A DNA stretch of 5,651 nucleotides from the NCBI GenBank assembly GCA_037384225.1, contig JARROD010000246.1, forward strand, positions 1-5,651, given 5' to 3'. Position 1 is the stretch's first letter. Every line of letters begins with the position of its first letter. The position numbers were made by a program, and so were the translations under genes. This document shows, in pieces, positions 1-5,426 of this stretch. Under the pieces are notes generated by a model. It did not search any database and was not told the origin of the DNA. It saw only the letters and a list, made by a program, of their open reading frames with translations. Origin of the DNA: JARROD01 sp037384225. Lineage in GTDB: Bacteria > Pseudomonadota > Gammaproteobacteria > Pseudomonadales > Cellvibrionaceae.

Positions 1-21
1 CCCCTTCGGGCTGACTGCTGA

Positions 22-82
22 AGAGCCGCGCATTATACAGATCATTCCCTGTTTGACAACACTTTTTTAAAAAGTTTTTTCG
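22..82 (-). promoter_or_regulatory. rRNA-operon type promoter, proximal copy
   Basis: Read on the minus strand, this is a near-consensus sigma70 promoter: -35 TTGTCA at 59-54, a 16-bp spacer, and -10 TATAAT at 37-32. It is followed by the G/C-rich discriminator GCGCGGC. The -35, the spacer length, the -10 and the first GCGC match the layout of E. coli rrn P1 promoters as I know them. A pure A/T tract at about 61-80 sits directly upstream of the -35 where an UP element belongs. Transcription should start near 22-25 and run left out of the window. A GCGC discriminator is typical of promoters under stringent (ppGpp/DksA) control. The rRNA genes themselves are not in the window, so the rrn identity is inferred. 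Confidence 0.8.
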
Positions 83-104
83 TTTCGAATCAGCTTTAAA
101 TTTC

Positions 105-130
105 ACATCTAATTAATTGAATTTAGATGT
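105..130. repeat. A/T-rich inverted repeat between the tandem promoters
   Basis: Two 8-bp arms, acatctaa (105-112) and ttagatgt (123-130), are perfect reverse complements around a 10-nt A/T-rich centre. The centre lies about 93 bp upstream of the predicted start of the proximal promoter, in the zone where rrn promoters often bind activators such as Fis. It could be a protein-binding site or a weak hairpin in the transcript from the distal promoter. No protein can be assigned from sequence alone. Confidence 0.4.
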
Positions 131-150
131 TTTCTGAGCTGTCCAAACAA

Positions 151-219
151 GGGACGCGCATTATGCCGACAGGCGTTACTCGGGTCAACGATAAACTAAA
201 ACATTTTTGTAAAGTTTTC
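151..219 (-). promoter_or_regulatory. rRNA-operon type promoter, distal copy
   Basis: On the minus strand: -35 TTGACC at 188-183, a 17-bp spacer, and -10 CATAAT at 165-160, then the discriminator GCGCGTCCC. An A/T-rich tract at 191-219 lies upstream as a probable UP element. Its -10 is 128 bp upstream of the proximal copy's -10. The two copies share the same architecture: A/T tract, TTGnC, a 16-17 bp spacer, nATAATGCGCG. This resembles the tandem P1/P2 promoters of bacterial rRNA operons. Transcription would start near 151-153 and read left through the second promoter. Confidence 0.72.
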
Positions 220-249
220 GCATCACTCTTCCTGCCAGGGGGATGACTA

Positions 250-266
250 TTTAATAAATTATAGCA
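250..266 (-). promoter_or_regulatory. Possible extended -10 promoter downstream of pssA
   Basis: On the minus strand a perfect TATAAT (263-258) is preceded by TG-C, giving the extended -10 motif TGnTATAAT. A TTGACT is present at 280-275, but only 11 bp upstream, too close to act as its -35. The sequence after the -10 is A/T-rich (TTATTAAATAG), unlike the GCGC discriminators of the two promoters nearer the left edge, so it would not be expected to respond to ppGpp in the same way. It points left toward the predicted rRNA operon. This is a motif match only. I found no convincing intrinsic terminator between the pssA stop and this point. Confidence 0.35.
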
Positions 267-351
267 GACCAAGCAGTCAAACTCCTGCACCTGAAGCGGT
301 TTCCAGTTAGCATAAGCTTCAACCTCCAGGGTGGAACGCCGTTGGTCAAAA

Positions 352-1212
352 TTACTGTTCGGAACCCTTTTGGGAACGTTTCACCAGCCGATTCCATATC
401 CATATTACAGGTCCGGAAAGTCCATACAACGTCAACAGCCCCAAGAGTATTCTGGGTGGGTCGATGGTAACAACGACAAATACCACTATCACCGCCAACA
501 TGGCGACAAAGGGCACTCTACCCTTAAAATCCACCCCTTTGAAACTGTAGTATCTTACGTTGGATACCATCAACGCTCCCGCAAGCACCGTGATAAACGC
601 TACCAGAACCGCCAATTCATAAGATATCTGGGCATCGTGGCCAGACCAGACAATAGCGGCGAGCACCGCCGCCGCCGCCGGACTCGCCAACCCAATAAAA
701 TAGCGCTTGTCCACGACTCCAACCTGGGTATTGAACCTGGCCAGCCTCAGCGCCGCACAGGCGGCGTAGGCAAATGCCGCCGCCCAGCCTAACTTTCCAA
801 GCGGCGCCAGCGCCCAGCTAAACATAACCAGCGCTGGAGCCAGGCCAAACGATACCATATCGGAAAGGCTGTCATACTGGACACCAAAAGCACTGGTTGT
901 ATTGGTGAGCCGCGCTACCCTCCCGTCCAGCCCATCTAGAACCATGGCCACAAAGATGGCGATAGCGGCCGCTTCAAAATTGCCGTGCATGCCGGCAATG
1001 ACGGCGTAAAAACCGCTAAAAAGCGCTCCGGTGGTAAACAGGTTGGGCAAAAGATAGATACCTCTACGCCGGACCTTTTTCCCGTTTTCCGAGACTTCTT
1101 CGATATGTTCATCGACCGGCAACAAGCTCTCGCTATCTGGCTCAGCATCCCGGTGTCCATCGAGAGAACGAACATTGTCAGCGTCAGTAATCGGTTCTTT
1201 TTCGGTCATCAT
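352..1212 (-). CDS. pssA: CDP-diacylglycerol--serine O-phosphatidyltransferase (phosphatidylserine synthase)
   Basis: An integral inner-membrane enzyme that makes phosphatidylserine from CDP-diacylglycerol and L-serine, the first step toward phosphatidylethanolamine. The complete CDP-alcohol phosphotransferase signature D-x2-DG-x2-AR-x8-G-x3-D-x3-D is present, running from DGLDGRVAR through GVQYDSLSD (residues 97-122 counted from the upstream ATG at 1224). All four metal/CDP-binding aspartates are intact. A charged, acidic N-terminus of about 50 residues precedes several hydrophobic segments, and a short basic tail ends the protein. This matches the membrane (type II, Bacillus-like) PssA of pseudomonads rather than the soluble PssA of E. 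coli. The start is uncertain. The ATG at 1212 (or 1209) has GAGG at 1222-1219, 6-9 nt away, and gives an N-terminus beginning MTEKEP. The ATG at 1224 has GGGG 10 nt upstream and would give 290 residues. It follows ilvC after a 400-bp gap and probably has its own promoter. Confidence 0.93.
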   Translation of the reverse strand: MMTEKEPITDADNVRSLDGHRDAEPDSESLLPVDEHIEEVSENGKKVRRRGIYLLPNLFTTGALFSGFYAVIAGMHGNFEAAAIAIFVAMVLDGLDGRVARLTNTTSAFGVQYDSLSDMVSFGLAPALVMFSWALAPLGKLGWAAAFAYAACAALRLARFNTQVGVVDKRYFIGLASPAAAAVLAAIVWSGHDAQISYELAVLVAFITVLAGALMVSNVRYYSFKGVDFKGRVPFVAMLAVIVVFVVVTIDPPRILLGLLTLYGLSGPVIWIWNRLVKRSQKGSEQ

Positions 1213-1231
1213 CCAGGGCCTCATTCAATAA

Positions 1232-1250
1232 TTACCCCATGATAACTCCT
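1232..1250 (-). promoter_or_regulatory. Strong Shine-Dalgarno in front of a start-stop mini-ORF (ATG-GGG-TAA)
   Basis: On the minus strand an AGGAG (1250-1246) sits 5 nt before an ATG (1240-1238) that is followed by one glycine codon and TAA. The best ribosome binding site in the pssA leader therefore serves a two-residue ORF rather than pssA, whose candidate starts lie 8-25 nt beyond the TAA. It may be an upstream ORF that feeds ribosomes to pssA or limits its translation, or it may be a coincidence. Confidence 0.35.
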
Positions 1251-1361
1251 CTCACTTTTAGATCAATGGATCACCTAGTTTAACGGGTGCTAAATCAGCG
1301 ATTCCCAACACCGCCCGCTCTCTGTGAGCTATCCAGCCCTTTATGATGAATAAAAACCAAT

Positions 1362-1391
1362 TTTATAGCTTTGGAGTGAGCACTGTGTCAG
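1362..1391 (-). promoter_or_regulatory. Candidate pssA promoter
   Basis: On the minus strand, CTGACA (1391-1386) and TATAAA (1367-1362) are separated by 18 bp. Each box matches five of six consensus bases. Transcription would begin near 1355 and leave a leader of roughly 140 nt before pssA. The -35 box falls exactly at the outer edge of the 191-bp inverted-repeat element, so that element may have supplied part of the promoter. This is a motif match only. Confidence 0.45.
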
Positions 1392-1581
1392 GCGGACGTC
1401 CGGAGGTAGTTGACCCAGACTGTCGGAAGCATGGTTGCCAACGCCAAGCCTACAGGAGTGAAGCAGCCGCTTCCAAAGCACTGCTTTGCGGCGCCGCCGA
1501 ATGCTCGCAATCTGTGGTTGCGGGCCGGGCCTCGGAGGGGAACTTACCGGCGAGTCTGGGCCAACTACCTGGATGACCGCC
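1391..1581. repeat. 191-bp element with long imperfect terminal inverted repeats
   Basis: The ends of this stretch are inverted copies of each other. The core arms, ggtagttgacccagact at 1405-1421 and agtctgggccaactacc at 1553-1569, match at 16 of 17 positions. The match continues outward with a small gap (ggcgg at 1391-1395 against ccgcc at 1577-1581) and inward (CGG-AAG against CGGtAAG). The arms total about 38 bp. The interior is G/C-rich and full of small hairpins: caaagc/gctttg with a 3-nt loop at 1474-1488, gaagc/gcttc at 1460-1473, the palindrome gcggcgccgc at 1488-1497, and an 8-bp stem at 1503-1525. No coding sequence is credible inside. No clear target-site duplication is seen. It could be a MITE-like or dispersed intergenic repeat, or the gene for a structured RNA. 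Confidence 0.6.
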
Positions 1582-1632
1582 GGATCGAAGGCATAAATAC
1601 GCCAGACTATTGAGAAGTTACGTCAAAGTTAC

Positions 1633-2649
1633 TTAGTTTTTTGTTTTGTCTATAATTTTATTGGATTCGATCCAAGGCATCATCGCCCGCAGTTTGGCCC
1701 CTACCTGCTCAATCGGATGAGCGGCATTGTTGCGTCGGCAGGCCGTCATCGACGGATAGTTAGTCGCCCCTTCCACAATAAACTGCTTTGCGTATTCCCC
1801 ATTTTGAATCCGCTTCAGTGCTTCGCGCATGGCGGCACGGGATTCATCATTAATCACCTTCGGACCGGTCACGTATTCACCGTATTCCGCATTGTTGGAA
1901 ATGGAGTAATTCATGTTGGCAATGCCGCCTTCATACATCAGATCCACGATCAATTTTAACTCGTGCAGGCACTCAAAATAGGCCATTTCCGGCGCGTAAC
2001 CAGCTTCGGTCAAGGTTTCAAACCCGGCTTTCACCAATTCCACACAGCCACCACAGAGCACAGACTGTTCGCCGAACAGGTCAGTTTCCGTCTCATCTTT
2101 AAAAGTTGTTTCTATAACTCCCGTGCGGCCACCACCAATGCCACTGGCATAAGACAGCGCCACCTCCTTGGCCGCTCCGGTAGCATCCTGGTAGATCGCT
2201 ACCAGGTCGGGAATACCGCCGCCGTTGACGAATTCATTGCGTACTGTATGCCCCGGCGCTTTAGGCGCTACCATAATGACATCGAGATCGGCGCGTGGAA
2301 CCACTTGGTTGTAATGGATGGCAAAACCGTGTGCAAACGCCAGGGTCGCCCCCTGTTTGATATTGGGTTCGATTTCTTCCCGATACAGTTGAGACTGAAA
2401 CTCATCAGGTGTCAAAACCATAACCACGTCCGCACCCGCCACCGCTTCCGAGGTGCTGCTCACTTTTAGACCATGAGCTTCAGCCTTGGCGACCGAGGCC
2501 GACCCCGGACGCAGACCGACCGTGACATCGACGCCGGAATCCTTGAGGTTGCAGGCATGTGCATGCCCCTGTGAGCCATAGCCGATAACCGCCACTTTTT
2601 TGCCCTGAATAATGGAGATATCACAGTCTTTATCGTAATAAACTTTCAT
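1633..2649 (-). CDS. ilvC: Ketol-acid reductoisomerase, NADPH type, class I
   Basis: Converts 2-acetolactate (or 2-aceto-2-hydroxybutyrate) to the dihydroxy acid by Mg2+-dependent alkyl migration and NADPH reduction, the second common step of valine, leucine and isoleucine synthesis in the cytoplasm. The protein has 338 residues, the usual class I length. The Rossmann motif GYGSQG is at 23-28. The cofactor loop carries R47, S50 and S52, the pattern associated with NADPH preference. H107 and K130 and the metal/substrate ligands D190, E194, E226, E230 and S251 are all present. The C-terminal knotted domain is complete. The start is set by AGGAG at 2661-2657, 7 nt before the ATG. It lies 119 bp after ilvH on the same strand, probably in one transcript. 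A short ORF overlaps its start codon. No intrinsic terminator is evident after the stop. Confidence 0.98.
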   Translation of the reverse strand: MKVYYDKDCDISIIQGKKVAVIGYGSQGHAHACNLKDSGVDVTVGLRPGSASVAKAEAHGLKVSSTSEAVAGADVVMVLTPDEFQSQLYREEIEPNIKQGATLAFAHGFAIHYNQVVPRADLDVIMVAPKAPGHTVRNEFVNGGGIPDLVAIYQDATGAAKEVALSYASGIGGGRTGVIETTFKDETETDLFGEQSVLCGGCVELVKAGFETLTEAGYAPEMAYFECLHELKLIVDLMYEGGIANMNYSISNNAEYGEYVTGPKVINDESRAAMREALKRIQNGEYAKQFIVEGATNYPSMTACRRNNAAHPIEQVGAKLRAMMPWIESNKIIDKTKN

Positions 2650-2729
2650 AATCTGACTCCTGACTTTACTGGAATAAACTTTATGGCCTCGTTCATCGTT
2701 TCGTCCACTAACGCTGCCAACTTTATCAA
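2646..2729 (-). CDS. Possible short leader ORF overlapping the ilvC start
   Basis: A reading frame on the minus strand ends at a TGA that overlaps the ilvC ATG in the ATGA arrangement typical of translational coupling. From the ATG at 2696 it encodes 16 residues, MNEAIKFIPVKSGVRL. From a TTG at 2729 it encodes 27, nine of them Ile, Leu or Val. The TTG is preceded by AAGG six nt upstream, inside the last 13-bp repeat unit. The ATG has no good ribosome binding site. It resembles no known protein that I recognise. A frame this short can be open by chance, and ilvC has its own strong ribosome binding site, so this is a weak call. Confidence 0.22.
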   Translation of the reverse strand: MIKLAALVDETMNEAIKFIPVKSGVRL

Positions 2730-2780
2730 CTACAGCCTTTAACTACAGTCTTTAACTACAGCCTTTAACTACAGGCTCAA
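2730..2780. repeat. 13-bp tandem repeat, three full units plus a partial one
   Basis: The unit ctacagcctttaa occurs at 2730-2742, as ctacagtctttaa (one change) at 2743-2755, and again at 2756-2768. A degenerate fourth unit, ctacaggctcaa, occupies 2769-2780 and runs into ilvH. The ilvH stop codon (TAG, 2771-2769 on the minus strand) is the edge of that fourth unit, so the array probably grew by slippage from the ilvH end. Each unit carries TAG and TAA in the minus-strand direction. It fills about a third of the ilvH-ilvC spacer. Confidence 0.85.
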
Positions 2781-3260
2781 CACTTTATCCCCACGGGCAA
2801 TTCCAGACACACCGGTGCGCGCCACTTCCATAATGACATTGTCGCCCACCGCCTGTACAAACGCATCGAGTTTATCGCTGGTGCCAGTCACCTGTACGGT
2901 ATACACCGAATTGGTGACATCCACGATTTGGCCACGAAAAATATCCACGCAGCGCTTGATTTCATCTCGCAGGGAACCGGTCGCCTTAACCTTGATCAGC
3001 ATTAGTTCGCGCTCGATATGGGCGCCTTCCGTCAAGTCCACCAGTTTTACGACATCGATAATTTTATTCAGATGCTTGGTAATCTGTTCGATAATGTGAT
3101 CGTCGCCGACCGTCGTCAAAGTCAATCGCGACAAGGTCTCATCTTCCGTCGGCGCCACTGTCAAAGTCTCAATGTTATAGCCACGCTGAGAAAACAGGCC
3201 CACCACCCGGGAAAGAGCACCGGGTTCATTTTCCATCAATACCGAAATTATTCTTCTCAT
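2769..3260 (-). CDS. ilvH: Acetolactate synthase small (regulatory) subunit
   Basis: The regulatory subunit of acetohydroxyacid synthase (also named ilvN in many annotations). It binds the IlvI catalytic subunit, raises its activity and confers valine feedback inhibition. The protein has 163 residues, the same length as E. coli IlvH. The N-terminal ACT domain begins at residue 3 and contains ENEPGALSRV and QRGYNIETL. N11, G14, S17 and N29, positions linked to valine binding or resistance in E. coli IlvH, are all retained, so feedback control is expected to be intact. The C-terminal domain (about 80-163) ends with the usual GIARGDKVLSL. Its ATG directly follows the ilvI stop (TAG-ATG, no gap), with GGAG 9 nt upstream inside ilvI, so the two subunits are probably translationally coupled. 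Confidence 0.97.
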   Translation of the reverse strand: MRRIISVLMENEPGALSRVVGLFSQRGYNIETLTVAPTEDETLSRLTLTTVGDDHIIEQITKHLNKIIDVVKLVDLTEGAHIERELMLIKVKATGSLRDEIKRCVDIFRGQIVDVTNSVYTVQVTGTSDKLDAFVQAVGDNVIMEVARTGVSGIARGDKVLSL

Positions 3261-5003
3261 CTAGGTGCGCTCCGTCTTGCTTAACCACATATCGCGCATG
3301 GAACCGGGAGCCACATGCATGGGATAAACGTGCTCAGATGGATCTACATATATGTCCATAAACACCAGACGGTTCTTATTTTCCTCGCTAAAACACTCCT
3401 GCATTTTCGTCCGCAACTCTTCACGCTTGGTAACACAAATACCAATGTGACCATATGCCTCCACTAGCTTGACAAAATCCGGTAGCGACTCTTCGTACAG
3501 ACTTTCCGAGTAACGCCCGTCATAGTGCAGATCCTGCCACTGTTTAACCATTCCCAGGGCCTGGTTGTTAAGACAGATAATTTTTACAGGAAGATGGTAT
3601 TGGGTGCAGGTAGACAACTCCTGAATGCACATTTGAATACTACCCTCACCCGTAACACAAACCGTTTCCAGGTTACGTTGCGCAAATTGCGCCCCCATGG
3701 CGGCGGGAAATCCAAACCCCATGGTGCCCAGGCCACCGGAGTTGATCCAGCGCCGGGGCTTGGCAAAGGGGTAGTACTGCGCTGCAAACATTTGGTGTTG
3801 GCCCACGTCGGACGTCACGATAGCGTCTCCCCCCGTGACTTCATAGAGCGTGCGAATAACTTCCTGGGGCATTATCATATTGCCATCGGTTTGATAGCGC
3901 GGCTGAATCAGCAACCCGTGGCGCTCGCGCCACTCCTCAATTTGCTGCCACCATTCGCTCAGCGTTCCTGCACTGATATTTCCATCCGCCCCGCCTTTAA
4001 TCAGGCTCAGCATTTCTTTTAAAACACTGTCCACAGCGCCGACGATGGGGACATCAGCCCGTACGGTTTTCGATATAGAGGCCGGATCGATATCGATATG
4101 GATAATTTTGGCACTGGGGCAAAACTTACTGGGCGTGTTGGTAACCCGGTCGTCAAAACGGGCTCCCACTGCCAGAATTACATCGCTGTGGTGCATCGCC
4201 GTATTGGCTTCAAAAGTGCCGTGCATCCCCAGCATCCCAAGCGACTGCCGATCATTGCCCGGGTACCCGCCCAACCCCATCAAGGTTGTGGTTACCGGAA
4301 AATTCAACAACTGCGCCAATTCAGTCAATATCTCTGCAGCATCACCCTGCACCACGCCACCGCCGGCATAAATCACCGGACGCTTGGCGCTCAACATTAA
4401 TTGCACTGCTTTTTTTATCTGCCCACTATGCCCCCGGGTAGCAGGCGTGTAGGAGCGCATTTTTATTTTCCGGGGGTATTCATACTCAAACTTTTCATTG
4501 GGGCTGGTGACATCCTTGGGTATATCAACCACCACCGGGCCGGGCCGGCCTGTCGCAGCGATGTAAAACGCCTTTTTAATCGTTTCCGGTATCGCCCTGG
4601 CATCTTTGACCAGGAAACTGTGTTTGACGATCGGGCGTGACACCCCCACCATATCGGTTTCCTGGAAGGCATCTTCACCGATCTTGTCGGAAGCAACCTG
4701 GCCTGAAATCACCACCATTGGAATCGAATCCATATAGGCGGTGGCAATACCGGTAATCGCATTGGTCGCACCGGGGCCGGAAGTCACCAATACAGTGCCA
4801 ACTTTTCCGGTAGCGCGGGCATAGCCGTCCGCCGCATGAGTCGCCGCCTGCTCGTGGCGGACCAGGATGTGTTTGACTGCTTTGTTTTTAAAAATGGCAT
4901 CATAGATATGCAATGCGGCACCACCCGGATAGCCGAAGACATATTCAACACCTTCGTCCTGTAGAGCACGGATAAGCATATCTCCGCCTGATAGCATTTC
5001 CAC
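3261..5003 (-). CDS. ilvI: Acetolactate synthase large (catalytic) subunit
   Basis: The ThDP-, FAD- and Mg2+-dependent enzyme that condenses two pyruvates to 2-acetolactate, or pyruvate with 2-oxobutyrate, the first common step of branched-chain amino acid synthesis. It is also named ilvB. It has 580 residues from the chosen start. The order is the N-terminal ThDP domain with YPGGAALHIYDAIF, the catalytic glutamate E51 in RHEQAATHAADGYARATG, a central FAD-associated domain, and the C-terminal ThDP domain with GEGS (452-455) and NNQ (479-481). The C-terminus MWLSKTERT matches E. coli IlvI. The start is set at GTG 5003, with AGGGG 7 nt upstream, giving VEMLSGGDM, which aligns with the MELLSG start of relatives. 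The frame stays open for 85 more codons upstream, but that part is arginine-rich, unlike the family and most likely untranslated. The metal-binding aspartate of the usual GDGS is Glu here, a conservative change I recall from pseudomonads. Confidence 0.96.
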   Translation of the reverse strand: MEMLSGGDMLIRALQDEGVEYVFGYPGGAALHIYDAIFKNKAVKHILVRHEQAATHAADGYARATGKVGTVLVTSGPGATNAITGIATAYMDSIPMVVISGQVASDKIGEDAFQETDMVGVSRPIVKHSFLVKDARAIPETIKKAFYIAATGRPGPVVVDIPKDVTSPNEKFEYEYPRKIKMRSYTPATRGHSGQIKKAVQLMLSAKRPVIYAGGGVVQGDAAEILTELAQLLNFPVTTTLMGLGGYPGNDRQSLGMLGMHGTFEANTAMHHSDVILAVGARFDDRVTNTPSKFCPSAKIIHIDIDPASISKTVRADVPIVGAVDSVLKEMLSLIKGGADGNISAGTLSEWWQQIEEWRERHGLLIQPRYQTDGNMIMPQEVIRTLYEVTGGDAIVTSDVGQHQMFAAQYYPFAKPRRWINSGGLGTMGFGFPAAMGAQFAQRNLETVCVTGEGSIQMCIQELSTCTQYHLPVKIICLNNQALGMVKQWQDLHYDGRYSESLYEESLPDFVKLVEAYGHIGICVTKREELRTKMQECFSEENKNRLVFMDIYVDPSEHVYPMHVAPGSMRDMWLSKTERT

Positions 5004-5258
5004 CTTTTGTCCCCTTGGGTTCAATATCGACGTTTGTTTGCCAGTACTTTTATCAAAAGTTAAGGCTAAGCTTCCCCAGACACCTGGCGCTTTTAACGCA
5101 CATGAAAAAGATCTGTATTGGGTAATGGGCCCGGGCAGGCGACGTCGGTGGACGTACCTCCGCACTCGAGGATGGTTCGGCAAGCGGTTAGCTTGTGCCT
5201 GGAGTAGAATGGGGCCGAGGTTACCGGCAAAATCTACACGCCATCTAGCGAACTGCAA
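5004..5258 (-). promoter_or_regulatory. ilvIHC 5' leader, G/C-rich and structured
   Basis: This stretch of about 250 nt lies between the predicted ilv transcription start and the ilvI GTG. It contains a compact hairpin at 5159-5137 (ACGTC-CACC-GACGT, with flanking AGG/CCT), the palindrome GCCCGGGC at 5136-5129, and a run of five T at 5109-5105 on the minus strand. The T run is about 20 nt past the palindrome, so this is not a canonical intrinsic terminator or attenuator. No leader peptide with runs of Ile, Leu or Val codons was found. A seven-residue ORF (MACRFCR, starting at 5244) exists but lacks a ribosome binding site. The length suggests post-initiation control, but no mechanism can be named. 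Confidence 0.35.
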
Positions 5259-5286
5259 ATTCTCTCAATTTGTTTAGCAATGTCAA
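5259..5286 (-). promoter_or_regulatory. Candidate ilvIHC promoter
   Basis: On the minus strand a perfect -35 TTGACA (5286-5281) is followed after 16 bp by GAGAAT (5264-5259), a four-of-six -10. Transcription would start near 5252. It is the best promoter match upstream of ilvI and lies in an A/T-rich divergent intergenic region shared with the DUF4124 gene. The equivalent E. coli ilvIH region is Lrp-controlled, but no Lrp site can be assigned here with confidence. Confidence 0.55.
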
Positions 5287-5354
5287 GCAGTTAGCTGGAA
5301 TAAGGCCAACATTTAAGGAAAATAGTTAAAATACAGGTACCTAAAGACAATTAA

Positions 5355-5384
5355 TTACTTTAAACGCCAAATAGGGTTTATAGT
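5355..5384 (+). promoter_or_regulatory. Weak candidate promoter for the DUF4124 gene
   Basis: On the plus strand TATAGT (5379-5384) is a good -10, but the paired TTACTT (5355-5360, 18-bp spacer) is a poor -35. A second A/T run, TATAAA, follows at 5385-5390. The position about 43 nt before the ATG at 5427 is suitable. The sequence is so A/T-rich here that chance matches are likely. Confidence 0.3.
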
Positions 5385-5426
5385 TATAAAACCAAATATT
5401 CATTGCGGTAAACAGGAACAGGAACA

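Noticed and set aside
331..792. A 153-codon plus-strand ORF.
   Set aside because: It is antisense to pssA, has a low-complexity Arg/His/Gln-rich translation and no domain; a shadow of pssA.
1391..1581. Integron attC site as an explanation for the inverted repeat.
   Set aside because: The core-site consensus (RYYYAAC at one end, GTTRRRY at the other) is not met: the arms read GTTGACC/GGCCAAC in the opposite arrangement, and no integrase or cassette is present.
1343..1613. Two overlapping plus-strand ORFs (77 and 67 codons) in the ilvC-pssA spacer.
   Set aside because: They run through the inverted-repeat arms and hairpins, have no ribosome binding site or recognisable domain, and are explained by the G/C-rich repeat.
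1582..1632. Intrinsic terminator after ilvC.
   Set aside because: Only short accidental pairings and a GTAACTT direct repeat are present; no G/C stem with a following T run.
5053..5103. A 16-residue minus-strand leader peptide candidate (MCVKSARCLGKLSLNF) upstream of ilvI.
   Set aside because: It has no ribosome binding site, no run of Ile/Leu/Val codons and no paired attenuator.
5004..5258. N-terminal extension of IlvI by 85 residues.
   Set aside because: It would start at TTG, is arginine-rich, unlike any IlvI N-terminus, and would overlap the probable promoter; the GTG at 5003 has a good ribosome binding site and matches family length.
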